The notes under the pieces: model-generated | Told to the model about the DNA's origin: nothing | Seen by the model: only the letters and a program-made list of their open reading frames with translations | The model's database searches: none | Assembly (NCBI GenBank): GCA_902782225.1 | Contig: CACZMF010000009.1 | Location: forward strand, 22,449 to 86,448 | Length of the DNA: 64,000 nucleotides | Reading direction: 5' to 3' | Source of the DNA: an uncultured Bacteroidia bacterium | GTDB lineage: Bacteria > Bacteroidota > Bacteroidia > Bacteroidales > UBA932 | In this document: piece after piece, positions 22,560 to 31,231 of the stretch | Layout of the letters: each line of letters begins with the position of its first letter | How positions within the stretch are numbered: position 1 is the first letter of the stretch | Program-made: the position numbers and the translations under genes

Positions 22560-23325
22560 ATTCGTAGCACGCTACTTCAAGCCGCACGCCCTGGACCGGA
22601 ATCGCGCCTGGAGGCGTATCAGTGCAGGAAGACGCAGCGGATGGCATCCGGCCTACACCCTTGCCACCGCGCTTGCCGCCTTGGCAATCGGCCTTTTCCT
22701 ATTTATCCCGGGCAAAACCGGCATGACAGTGATTCCGGCTTCCGCATCAGCGCAGACCGTTGCTCTTCCTGACGGCACCCTCTGCACCCTCGCCCCCGGC
22801 GCAACCATTTCGTTCCACGGCAAGCATTTCGCCCACAACGACAGAATCGTGCAGATGGGAGGCAAGGTGTACTTCGAAGTAGAAAGGAACGAGCGGCTTC
22901 CATTCCTCATCCAGGCATCAGACGCGGTCGTGACGGTACTAGGAACCCGTTTCCAGGTAATTCAGGACGCCGACAGCACGGCAGTGGACGTAGTAAGCGG
23001 GCGCGTATCCTTCGCCTCCGCAAATAACCCTGATGAAGGAATCGTACTCGAGCGCGGTATGCACGCAGCACTCTTTTCCGGCGCCGCCAGGGCACGTCTT
23101 ACCGCACCGGCATCACTCAACCCCGCAGCCTGGGCGACCCACGTTTTTACATATGAACAGGCTCCGCTTCCTGATGTCCTCCTGGATGTTTCCGAGTGCT
23201 TCGGGTGCACGCTGGAATGCGATGCAACCGACCGCAGGCTCAGCGGCACTCTCCGTGCTGAATCTGCCCGCGAAGCAGTCCAGCTTTTAGAAGAGACGCT
23301 TGACATAAAGATAACGATACTATGA
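22540..23325 (+). CDS. FecR-family anti-sigma factor
   Basis: 261 residues: a short cytoplasmic part (1-40), one membrane segment (about 45-62, TALAALAIGLFLFIPG) and a periplasmic FecR domain (VALPDGTLCTLAPGATISFHGK, GKVYFEVERNERLPFLIQASDAVVTVLGTRFQV, VSGRVSF). The C-terminal DUF4974-like part (FTYEQAPLPDVLLDVSECFG...LSGTLRAESAREAVQLLEETLDI) is typical of the Bacteroidota form. It should hold the sigma factor inactive until the receptor signals. The start lies inside the sigma gene and the stop overlaps the receptor gene by 4 nt. Confidence 0.95.
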   Translation: MKEDILEFVARYFKPHALDRNRAWRRISAGRRSGWHPAYTLATALAALAIGLFLFIPGKTGMTVIPASASAQTVALPDGTLCTLAPGATISFHGKHFAHNDRIVQMGGKVYFEVERNERLPFLIQASDAVVTVLGTRFQVIQDADSTAVDVVSGRVSFASANNPDEGIVLERGMHAALFSGAARARLTAPASLNPAAWATHVFTYEQAPLPDVLLDVSECFGCTLECDATDRRLSGTLRAESAREAVQLLEETLDIKITIL

Positions 23326-25943
23326 AAAAACTGATTTCGGTTCTAGCCGCCTTGTGCCTCTCCTTCGCCATGCTTGCGCAGGAGCAGCCCCTTGGCGCCA
23401 TTGAGAACAGATTCGGCGTGAGTTTCATTTATGACGCATCGCTCCGGCAGAAGCTGGAGACGTTGAGCGCCGTCCCGGCTGCAACACTTGAGGAGTCCCT
23501 CGAAAAGACGTTCGCCGGCAGCGGCATCGGCTGGCAGGTACGGGGGTCAAATGTAATACTCAAGCCGACCCGCCTCCCACTCCGCAAAGCCGGCGCCGTT
23601 ACGCTCAGCGGTTACATAACCGACTCAGCATCAGCAGAACTCTTAATCGGAGCTGGCGTGCTGGCAGAAGGCACGCATGGCACAAGCACAGGCGGAGTGA
23701 CCAACGAATACGGCTTCTACACCATCACCTTGCCTGCCGGATTCTACCGGCTCCGTGCGGCGCAACTCGGTTATGCTGATTTCGAAACGTCGCTTTACCT
23801 CAGACGCGACACCACGCTCAACATCGCCCTTGATTTCAACGCCCGTCTCGATGCTGCCCGTATCGTATCCCGCAAGGACGCAGGACTGCAGTCGGTTCTG
23901 CCGGGAGCAATCGAGGTGCCGGTGTTGCAGCTCAAAAACACCCCGTCGCTACTTGGTGAGGCCGATCTGGTCAAAGCCTTGCAGCTGCTGCCCGGTGTTC
24001 AGGGAGGAGTGGAAGGCTTCTCCGGCATGCATATACGAGGCGGCGGGCCCGAGCAGAACCTCGTGCTGCTCGATGGCGTCCCAATCTACAATATGGATCA
24101 TATGCTCGGTCTTTTCTCCATCTTCCAACCGGAGGCGGTGAAGGATCTCACCCTATACAAGGGTTCCTTCCCTGCCCGTTACGGCGGAAGGGTCTCCGGC
24201 ATTCTGGATATCCGCACCAATGACGGCAACATGAAGCAGACGCACGGTTCCTTCACTGTGGGCGTTCTCAACGATAAATTCCATCTGGAAGGCCCCATCG
24301 TGAAGGACCGCCTGAGTTATTCCATCAGCGCCCGAGGCCTTCACAGTATCGTTGCGGAGCCCTTCCTGAGGATGTTCCTCAAGGATACGTACGTCAATTA
24401 TTACTACTACGACCTCAACGGAAAGCTCTCCTGGAGGATTACGGATACCGACCACATTTTCCTTGGAGTCTACCACGGCCGGGACAATGCCGCTTATAAA
24501 CAGGTAACGGACAGAATACAGCACAAGTCGGACGGTGATTGGCCGCTTCATGAACAGACCGACCTTGGTCTGGGCTGGGGCAGTTCACTGGCCTCGCTGC
24601 GATGGAACCACGTTTTCGGCGGGAACCTGTTTTCCAACGCCACTGTCTTTTACAGCCATTTCGATATGAAAGCCGGATTGGGGAACGCCACGTCCAGTCT
24701 CCGGGAAGGTTTCGGACAGTCGAATTCGTGGACCATAGACTATGTGTCCGGAATATCGGACATCGGGGCCAAAGCGGATTTCGACTGGACTCCATCGCCT
24801 TCGCACATAGTTAAGTTCGGCGCCGAATACATGCACCATCATTTCAGGCCCGAGGCTTATGAGGCTTCCGTGTCTGCGATACTGGATGAGAAACATGAAG
24901 ACTCGGAAAAAGACAAGAAAGATTACTTCGGCAACGAAGCTTCCCTTTATGTAGAAGACAACATGCAGATAGGCTCACGGCTTGTCCTGAACCCGGGATT
25001 GCACCTGACCTTGTTCAATACCCAGGGGCGTAACTACTGGTCGCTGGAGCCGCGTGCCGCCGTGAAGTTTGATGCCGGAGCCGGTTTTTCGTTCAAAGGT
25101 GGATATTCGCGAATGGCTCAGTACGTTCACCTCCTTTCTTCTACGGTAGTCCCGCTTCCCCTGGACATCTGGGTGCCCATCACGGCCAACATCCCCCCAA
25201 TCACCTCCGACCAGTTCTCGCTAGGGGCATACTATGATGGCCTCAAAGGATGGGAATTCTCCATTGAGGGATACTACAAGAAGATGCGTAACTTACTGGA
25301 ATTCAAAGAAGGAGTGATGTTTCTCGCTAATACGGAAGGATGGGAGAACCAGGTTGAAACCGGAGACGGCACCGCACAAGGCATCGAATTTTTTGTCCGC
25401 AAGACATCCGGAGCCACGACAGGCTGGATTTCATATACGCTGGCTAAAAGCGAACGTGTTTTCCCCGACGGTTCCATCAACCTCGGAAGGCCTTTCCCTT
25501 ACAAGTATGACCGCCGTCATAGCGTCAATGTCGTGTTGAACCACAAATTTTCCGATCGCGTAGACCTGGCAGCATCGTGGGTGTTCTATTCCGGAAGTTG
25601 GATGACGGCGCCTATGAGGCACACCAAAATACTTGTCCCTGAACAATCCTGGAGCGGACATGTCAATTACAGTACAGGAAGGAACAATTACGAATTGCCT
25701 CCGACGCACAGGCTCAATGTCGGCGTCAATCTCAGGCGTCACACGAAAAGAGGCGGCGAGTCCGTCTGGAACCTCAGCCTGTACAATGCCTACAATGCTA
25801 TGAACCCCAACCTTATGTTCTACAACTACGATTCTTACATGAACCCGGATGAGAAACTGACAATCGACAAAGACATCGTATTCCTCACCAAGATAACCGT
25901 ACTTCCCATTATCCCCGCTTTCAGCTATACCCTTACATTCTGA
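23322..25943 (+). CDS. TonB-dependent receptor with STN and carboxypeptidase-like N-terminal domains
   Basis: 873 residues. After the signal peptide (about 1-20) comes an STN-like signalling domain (about 20-80, LGAIENRFGVSFIYD), a CarboxypepD_reg-like domain (about 93-175, LSGYITDSASAELLIGAGV...NEYGFYTITLPAG), a plug (KALQLLPGVQGGVEGFSGMHIRGGGPEQNLVLLDGVPIY) and a 22-strand-type barrel ending in an aromatic residue (FSYTLTF). It is an outer-membrane, energy-dependent importer that also signals through the FecR/sigma pair. The ligand is unknown. No SusD partner is present; instead a DUF4249 lipoprotein follows, 6 nt downstream. Confidence 0.95.
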   Translation: MKKLISVLAALCLSFAMLAQEQPLGAIENRFGVSFIYDASLRQKLETLSAVPAATLEESLEKTFAGSGIGWQVRGSNVILKPTRLPLRKAGAVTLSGYITDSASAELLIGAGVLAEGTHGTSTGGVTNEYGFYTITLPAGFYRLRAAQLGYADFETSLYLRRDTTLNIALDFNARLDAARIVSRKDAGLQSVLPGAIEVPVLQLKNTPSLLGEADLVKALQLLPGVQGGVEGFSGMHIRGGGPEQNLVLLDGVPIYNMDHMLGLFSIFQPEAVKDLTLYKGSFPARYGGRVSGILDIRTNDGNMKQTHGSFTVGVLNDKFHLEGPIVKDRLSYSISARGLHSIVAEPFLRMFLKDTYVNYYYYDLNGKLSWRITDTDHIFLGVYHGRDNAAYKQVTDRIQHKSDGDWPLHEQTDLGLGWGSSLASLRWNHVFGGNLFSNATVFYSHFDMKAGLGNATSSLREGFGQSNSWTIDYVSGISDIGAKADFDWTPSPSHIVKFGAEYMHHHFRPEAYEASVSAILDEKHEDSEKDKKDYFGNEASLYVEDNMQIGSRLVLNPGLHLTLFNTQGRNYWSLEPRAAVKFDAGAGFSFKGGYSRMAQYVHLLSSTVVPLPLDIWVPITANIPPITSDQFSLGAYYDGLKGWEFSIEGYYKKMRNLLEFKEGVMFLANTEGWENQVETGDGTAQGIEFFVRKTSGATTGWISYTLAKSERVFPDGSINLGRPFPYKYDRRHSVNVVLNHKFSDRVDLAASWVFYSGSWMTAPMRHTKILVPEQSWSGHVNYSTGRNNYELPPTHRLNVGVNLRRHTKRGGESVWNLSLYNAYNAMNPNLMFYNYDSYMNPDEKLTIDKDIVFLTKITVLPIIPAFSYTLTF

Positions 25944-25949
25944 TTTGCC

Positions 25950-27032
25950 ATGAAAAACTTTTATATTCTTTTCTTTTTTCTGCTGACGGCCGGATGTACT
26001 TCCCGCATCGACCTCCATTCCGGCGAGCCCGAGAATCTTCTCGTACTTAATGCCCGATTGCGGACAGATGAAGAGTGGCACCGCGTCGAGGTTTATATGA
26101 GCACGTTAAGGGAGGGGTCATGTCAATACATTGATGACGCGAAGATTGATGTTTATATCAATGGCAACTATCTCTGCCAGGCGCAATACTACACATACGA
26201 AACATTTCCTGACAGGCCAGCGAATGACTACCACCAAATGTTCAAATACGGCTTTTTTGCCGGTTATTATTTCGAAGCCGTACTTGGGGAAGGGGATGTT
26301 ATCAAGATAGAGGTTTCGAGGGGAGGCCTCAGCGCATGGGCCGAGGCTACTGTACCACGTGCCGTGGAGCTCGTTTCCGTGGATACGTTGACCGTGAAGG
26401 AGAATCCCTATTTTGACGGTTCAGATGCCTTGGAATGCAGGCTCCGCCTGAGAGATGTCCCCTTGGAAGATAACTGGATGCGCCTTCTTCTGGATTATCA
26501 TGTCGATGATTTGGCTCATTATGAAGGCGCTCCCGACACACTCATAACGTATCAGAACATCTATGATTTCCCTGTGTTTTTCGACGATGATCCATACTTG
26601 CGCGGCGATTTCCATTCTTCCCGGGAGCAGTCTGCAATACAACAGACCAGTCTGAACCTTCCGCTTGTAACGAACAAGTACTTCATCTTTACCGATGAAG
26701 GATTCAGGAATTCAGAATACACGGCGCTCGTTTATCTGAGAACGAACAGTTTCTACAATCCTCTTCCGGCACCTTTCAATTTTACATCCAACTCCCGCCT
26801 AACCTTCCGCCTGTTGACGTTCAGCCGGGACGAGTACCTGTTCTATCGGGCATACACCAATGCCTCAATCAACGGTACGCTTTCTTCCGACATAGCGTCA
26901 CAGATATTGTTCGAGCCGGTAACCTTTCCCAGCAATGTTGAAGGCGGCCTCGGATTCGTCTGCGTTGAAGCCGCCTCAAGCGCCGTATTCGACTTCAGCA
27001 GGGAAATCCCCGCAATGGTTCCGACAATGTGA
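25950..27032 (+). CDS. DUF4249 lipoprotein, partner of the TonB receptor
   Basis: 360 residues with lipobox TAGC (Cys about residue 16). The body fits DUF4249: ENLLVLNARLRTDEEWHRVEVYMS near the N-terminus, AKIDVYINGNYL, and a C-terminal GGLGFVCVEAASSAVFDF. DUF4249 proteins are Bacteroidota lipoproteins usually encoded directly after a TonB receptor, as here, and probably help receptor function at the outer membrane. It is the last gene of the sigma-FecR-receptor operon, and repeat copy E begins 2 bp after its stop. Confidence 0.88.
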   Translation: MKNFYILFFFLLTAGCTSRIDLHSGEPENLLVLNARLRTDEEWHRVEVYMSTLREGSCQYIDDAKIDVYINGNYLCQAQYYTYETFPDRPANDYHQMFKYGFFAGYYFEAVLGEGDVIKIEVSRGGLSAWAEATVPRAVELVSVDTLTVKENPYFDGSDALECRLRLRDVPLEDNWMRLLLDYHVDDLAHYEGAPDTLITYQNIYDFPVFFDDDPYLRGDFHSSREQSAIQQTSLNLPLVTNKYFIFTDEGFRNSEYTALVYLRTNSFYNPLPAPFNFTSNSRLTFRLLTFSRDEYLFYRAYTNASINGTLSSDIASQILFEPVTFPSNVEGGLGFVCVEAASSAVFDFSREIPAMVPTM

Positions 27033-27034
27033 GT

Positions 27035-27345
27035 GACGATACCCTGCTGTTTTCGTGGACCTATGTAAGCAAAAACGGCCGTTTTCGCTTACATAGGTGC
27101 CGGTTCTTGGACCGGTATCAGCACTCGGCCGGGGACCTGCGCCGGCAGTAGCGTCACTCGGCCGGAGACCTGCGCCGGCAGCAGCGTCCCGTCGAGGGCA
27201 TACGAAGACAGGCTGGCGATTTGCCAGCCTGCCTTGTGCCCCTAACGGGACAATTCTCGAACCTTTTGATGGAGGGATTGGAAAGAATATGGGAGGTACA
27301 TAAGTTTCTGCCAGATCCTAAATCCATTAGAAGAATAATCGACAT
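27035..27345 (+). repeat. Dispersed repeat copy E with palindromic core and long tail
   Basis: Core 27035-27119. Inside it 27059-27098 is a 40-bp palindrome with one mismatch (arms around CCTATGTAAGC and GCTTACATAGG). The tail has two 33-bp units (ACTCGGCCGGGGACC type) and then about 160 bp shared with copy D, including the plus-strand frame encoding GIRRQAGDLPACLVP and FSNLLMEGLERIWE. Confidence 0.88.
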
Positions 27346-27420
27346 TTCCTAACAATTACAAGCTTGTAATTGCTTGGAATTACTGGTTATGTCAGCTATA
27401 TTTGTAGAAAATGGTTTTGT

Positions 27421-27893
27421 ATGAGTACGAAGGAAGCTCTCCAGCTATTCGGAGAAAGAAAGATTAGAACCGCGTGGAGCGAGGAAGAAGAGAAATGGTA
27501 TTTCTCAATTATAGATGTCGTAGCCGTGCTGACGGACAGTGCCGATCCAAAAAGGTATTGGAGTGTTCTGAAAGTTCGCTTGAAGAATGAAGGTGCTGAA
27601 CCTACTACAATTTGTAGTACTTTGAAAATGAAGGCTACCGACGGAAAGATGCGCCAAACAGATGTGGCCGACCAGCAGCAACTTTTCAGGCTTATTCAAT
27701 CTATTCCATCTCCCAAGCAAAGCAGCCCAAGACCTTCAATCAAAGTAGAAACATCGCCCGTGAAGGTGGCAGCATTGCCGGGGAAGCTCGCGAGAATATT
27801 GAGAAACGAGTCGGCACCAGCGTCGTGACCTCACTCAACGCAAAGGACAAACCAGCCCTGGAAACAGGTACGCCAGAGATTGATAACCAATAA
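27421..27893 (+). pseudogene. Decayed Bro-N / antirepressor-like gene
   Basis: The first 104 or so codons match the intact Bro-N protein at 18415-19281 (IRTAWSEEEEKWYFSIIDVVAVL, YWSVLKVRL, TDVADQQQLFRLIQSIPS). The frame then shifts. In another frame a C-terminal tail resembling the end of the intact protein follows (NIAREGGSIAGEARENIEKR, GTSVVTSL) up to TAA 27891-27893. About 130 internal codons are missing. The ORF that remains (to 27828) ends in out-of-frame residues. It lies about 75 bp after repeat copy E. Confidence 0.85.
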
Positions 27894-27919
27894 GCACAGT
27901 TGTGCCGTATAAAAGCTTT

Positions 27920-28519
27920 TTACTTCCTGTGTCCGCCAAAGAAACTCCATCCGACGCCGATGGAGATTACTGATGGCGAGCCTCCGAAGAATAGCCGGTA
28001 CTCTGCAGTAATGCGAAGATGGTCCCAGAATTCACAGCCTCCGCGGAAAGACAGGAACGCGTTGCTTGCCTTTGTTGTGGTTCCGTCGTGACCTAACGGG
28101 TTATTTGGATTCAAGTACTCACCGTTGTAATACCCGGCTCCGAGCCCTGCAAAAGGTGCTACATTATTCCAATTACGCCAGTTGTAATCCACATGTGCAC
28201 TATACATTGCGCCGGAGCTGAACTTGATGCCATGCTTAGGACTCTCTATGAAAAGAGCCGAGTACTGAAGTCCGAGGTCCCAGGGTGAGCCAACTATATT
28301 GTATCGCGCCTCGGCCTCAAGCTTCATGCCGCTGCCAAGTTTTAGCGGCGTTGCAAATCCGCCCCCAATACCTATCTCAAAGTCCTGGACATCATCTCCG
28401 ATTCTCTGGACTGTTTGCTTTTCCTCCGGCAAATCCCAAGAAGCATCAAGCTGCTGGGCCATCGCAATTGATGAGCTCAGCAGCATGCAGATCGCAGACA
28501 GAAAAGTGAACCGTTTCAT
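27920..28519 (-). CDS. Outer-membrane beta-barrel-like protein
   Basis: 199 residues with a signal peptide (MKRFTFLSAICMLLSSSIAMAQ). The mature part has alternating amphipathic strands (FEIGIGGGFATPL, MKLEAEARYNIVGS, WDLGLQYSALF, LRITAEYRLFFGG) and ends SIGVGWSFFGGHRK, as in small eight-strand outer-membrane barrels of the OmpA/opacity type. Function unknown. It is monocistronic between the Bro-N relic and the tRNA. Confidence 0.75.
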   Translation of the reverse strand: MKRFTFLSAICMLLSSSIAMAQQLDASWDLPEEKQTVQRIGDDVQDFEIGIGGGFATPLKLGSGMKLEAEARYNIVGSPWDLGLQYSALFIESPKHGIKFSSGAMYSAHVDYNWRNWNNVAPFAGLGAGYYNGEYLNPNNPLGHDGTTTKASNAFLSFRGGCEFWDHLRITAEYRLFFGGSPSVISIGVGWSFFGGHRK

Positions 28520-28620
28520 TAAAACCTAGATCATCATTGCCAATGCAAAGTTACAGAAAAATATCGAACCCTCTTCCTTCTTATCACCCCGACGGATATC
28601 CTGTTGTAAATCAATCGATT

Positions 28621-28659
28621 ACGTGGAAAGAAAAACCGGACTTCTTGAAAAAGTCCGGT
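28621..28659 (-). terminator. Terminator of the tRNA-Leu gene
   Basis: Stem ACCGGACTT (28635-28643) with AAGTCCGGT (28651-28659), 7-nt loop; on the minus strand it is followed by GGTTTTTCTTT. Confidence 0.8.
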
Positions 28660-28660
28660 C

Positions 28661-28747
28661 TGGTGCCCGAGGGGGGACTCGAACCCCCACGCCTTTAAGG
28701 GACAATGGATTTTGAGTCCATCGCGTCTACCATTCCGCCACTCGGGC
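28661..28747 (-). tRNA. tRNA-Leu (anticodon CAA)
   Basis: The minus strand begins GCCCGAGTGGCGGAATGG and ends with CCCTCGGGCACCA, giving a 7-bp acceptor stem (GCCCGAG/CTCGGGC) and an encoded CCA. The anticodon loop is CTCAAAA between ATGGA and TCCAT, so the anticodon is CAA. The long variable arm fits a class II tRNA-Leu, 87 nt in all. A hairpin terminator follows directly. Confidence 0.96.
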
Positions 28748-28841
28748 AAAGTGAGGGTGCAAAGTTATTTAAATTATCGCAATTTTCAAATATTCCAGAA
28801 TTTGGTGTAACTTAGGGCTTTCATTAAAAAAGTCAGTTATT

Positions 28842-29207
28842 ATGAAAAAGATTTTAGTCCTTCTTGCAGCCATCGCGCTCATGGTAGCCTGCGACGGCAT
28901 CTCCAGCCTCCCCAAACAGTTCACCCAGCTCGCCGACAAGGTGGAGAAGAAGGGTGAGACCTTCTCCGCAGAGCAGTGGGAGCAGATCAGCGACCAGCTG
29001 GACGCACTCACTGAAAAGTACAACGACAACATCGACAAGTTCAACGCAGAGCAAAAGCAGGAAGTCAACAAGGCCATCGGCAAGATCCAGGCAGGCATCC
29101 TCAAAGCCGGCCTCGGTGAGGCTGCCGACGCAGTAGGCGAACTCGTGGAAGGAGCCAAAGGCTTCCTCGAAGGCCTGACGGGCGGCGACAAAGGCGACAA
29201 GGAATAA
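28842..29207 (+). CDS. Small helical lipoprotein
   Basis: 121 residues. Signal MKKILVLLAAIALMVAC with lipobox. The mature part is strongly charged and helical (KQFTQLADKVEKKGETFSAEQWEQISDQLDALTEKY), with a Gly/Lys-rich end (LTGGDKGDKE). It resembles short coiled Bacteroidales lipoproteins without assigned function. It ends 15 bp before the AroD-AroA fusion gene and may share a transcript with it. Confidence 0.75.
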   Translation: MKKILVLLAAIALMVACDGISSLPKQFTQLADKVEKKGETFSAEQWEQISDQLDALTEKYNDNIDKFNAEQKQEVNKAIGKIQAGILKAGLGEAADAVGELVEGAKGFLEGLTGGDKGDKE

Positions 29208-29222
29208 CAGCCGCCCCCGCCT

Positions 29223-31229
29223 ATGATTTGCACCTGCATACAGAACAAGAAATACGGCGAAATCCTCGACCTGCTGCAGGACCTGGAGATGGCGGAAATC
29301 CGCCTGGACCGCTGCACGCTTTCGGATGAGGAAATCACCGAACTCTTCGCCCAGACCGACATCCCCCTGATAGCCACCTGCCGGGCAGCCCATACGCCAG
29401 GGCAGGACGGGGCCCCGTCCCCCGACTGGTCGGAAACGGAACGCAAACTCACCCTCGCCGTCCAGGCGGGGGCGCGTTTCGCCGACCTTGAGATCGAAGC
29501 CCCGTCGGAAGTCAGCCGCCGTTTCCAGAAACTCTGCCGGGAATGCGGCACCGAGCTTATCCGCTCCTGCCACGATTTCGAAGGCACCCCCGATGAAAAG
29601 GGCCTCCAGATGGCCCTGGCGCGGTGTTTCCGCTACGGCGCCGACATCGCGAAGATCGTGACCATGTGCCACACGCCCGAAGACGCAGCCCGCATCGAAG
29701 GGCTCTACAGCATCATCCTCGAAGACGTGGACTCGCTGCAGGGCCGGCTGATTGCATTCGGAATGGGCGAGGAAGGCCGCAACACCCGCATCAGCTGCCT
29801 TCGCCGCGGAGCCCCGTTCACCTACGCCTGCCTCACGGAAGAAGAGGCCACGGCCCCGGGGCAGTTCACCACGGACGAACTCACGGACCTGATCTACGAA
29901 GACACCGACGGATTCTACCGCAGCGGTCTGCGTATGCCCGCCTCCAAGAGTTTCGCCCAGCGCGCCATCCTGGCAGCGGCACTGGCGGAAGGCACGTCGC
30001 ACCTGTATGACTACACCTCCTGCGAAGACAGCGAAGCCGCGCTCCAGGCGGCAAGGTCGCTGGGCGCCGATGTGCAGCAGGACGGCAGCACGCTGATAAT
30101 CACCGGAATAGGCCCCATCAAGCAGGACCTCGGACTGCCGCTCCTCAACGTCGGTGAGTCCGGCCTGCTGGCGCGCCTCTCCATCCCGGTGCTCTCGGCA
30201 ATCAACGGCATCCCCTTCGCACTCGAAGGCTACGGCACCCTCACCCGCCGTCCTATGGACCAGGCAGCCGCAATCATGGCCGCCTTCGGCGTGCTCATCA
30301 ACAACCTCAACGAGAACGGCCTGCGTGAAATTCACGTCCCGCTGACCGTGCGCGGCCGCCTCATCCCGGGCAACGCCGAAGTCAGCGGCGCCGGCGGCTC
30401 GCAGCTGATTTCCGGCCTGCTGATGGCACTCCCCCTGTGCGACAAAGACAGCACCTTCCACGTCAGCGAGCCCAAGAGCCTCCCGTATATGTACATCACG
30501 CTGGACGTCCTGCGCCACTTCGGCATCAGCACCCGCAGCGAGATGGAAGGCGACGCAGAAATGCTGGAGGCCGAAGACTGGGGCGGCTGCACCGGCATCA
30601 CCTTCAAGGTGCGCGGCGGCCAGAGCTACAAGGCGGCCGACTTCAGCATCGAGAGCGACTGGAGCGCCGCCGCCGGATTCCTGGTGGCAGGCGCAGTGTT
30701 CGGCAGTGCCGAAATCGACGGCATGGACATGAAATCCATACAGGCCGACATAGCCATCATCGACGTGCTGATAGAGGCCGGCGCCATGGTCTCACAGCTC
30801 GACGACGGCACCATCTGCGTGCGCAGGGCCCCTCTGGAAGCATTCAGTTTCGACCTCAACCACGCCCCCGACCTCTTCCCGGTGGTGGCGGTGCTTGCCG
30901 CCTTCTGCGCCGGCGAGTCCCGCATTGCCGGCCTCGGCAGGCTTGCGGGCAAGGAATCCAACCGCGCCACCGCAATCATCGACATGCTCAGGCAGATGGG
31001 TGTGGAGGCATCGGCAGACGGCGACTTCCTGATGGTCCAGGGCGAAACCTGGACAAGCCGCCTGCTCAGCGGCCGTCTCCTGCGACCGGGCGCCTACACG
31101 TCCAGCCACGACCACCGCATGGCAATGGCCCTCAAGGTGGCATCCCTCGGCGCAGGCGGCCCCATAGAAATCGACGACACCGCCTGCGTGGGCAAATCCT
31201 TCCCGGGATTTTTCGAAGCATTCGACTGA
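29223..31229 (+). CDS. aroD-aroA: Bifunctional 3-dehydroquinate dehydratase / EPSP synthase
   Basis: 668 residues. Residues 1-225 are a type I dehydroquinate dehydratase with SCHDFEGTP (His117) and the Schiff-base lysine in DIAKIVTM (Lys144). Residues 230-668 are EPSP synthase, with MPASKSFAQRAILAAALAEG (239-258) for the phosphate/PEP loop and LFPVVAVLAAF and KESNRA near the C-terminus. The fused protein would catalyse steps 3 and 6 of the shikimate pathway in the cytoplasm. Both halves look complete and the frame is continuous, so the fusion is real. An aminotransferase gene follows 2 bp downstream. Confidence 0.93.
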   Translation: MICTCIQNKKYGEILDLLQDLEMAEIRLDRCTLSDEEITELFAQTDIPLIATCRAAHTPGQDGAPSPDWSETERKLTLAVQAGARFADLEIEAPSEVSRRFQKLCRECGTELIRSCHDFEGTPDEKGLQMALARCFRYGADIAKIVTMCHTPEDAARIEGLYSIILEDVDSLQGRLIAFGMGEEGRNTRISCLRRGAPFTYACLTEEEATAPGQFTTDELTDLIYEDTDGFYRSGLRMPASKSFAQRAILAAALAEGTSHLYDYTSCEDSEAALQAARSLGADVQQDGSTLIITGIGPIKQDLGLPLLNVGESGLLARLSIPVLSAINGIPFALEGYGTLTRRPMDQAAAIMAAFGVLINNLNENGLREIHVPLTVRGRLIPGNAEVSGAGGSQLISGLLMALPLCDKDSTFHVSEPKSLPYMYITLDVLRHFGISTRSEMEGDAEMLEAEDWGGCTGITFKVRGGQSYKAADFSIESDWSAAAGFLVAGAVFGSAEIDGMDMKSIQADIAIIDVLIEAGAMVSQLDDGTICVRRAPLEAFSFDLNHAPDLFPVVAVLAAFCAGESRIAGLGRLAGKESNRATAIIDMLRQMGVEASADGDFLMVQGETWTSRLLSGRLLRPGAYTSSHDHRMAMALKVASLGAGGPIEIDDTACVGKSFPGFFEAFD

Positions 31230-31231
31230 TC

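Noticed and set aside
9627-27119. Integron-like cassette array, with the repeats as attC sites
   Set aside because: Repeats share one orientation, but the genes between them do not; many are multi-gene operons, no integrase is in the window, and the GTTRRRY core of attC is absent.
28854-30518. A 554-codon open frame on the minus strand
   Set aside because: It lies opposite the AroD-AroA fusion and the small lipoprotein, which have clear motifs; a shadow frame.
30437-31231. N-terminal extension of the aminotransferase frame
   Set aside because: It is an out-of-frame reading of the EPSP synthase region, Arg-rich and without pattern; ATG 31232 gives the normal start.
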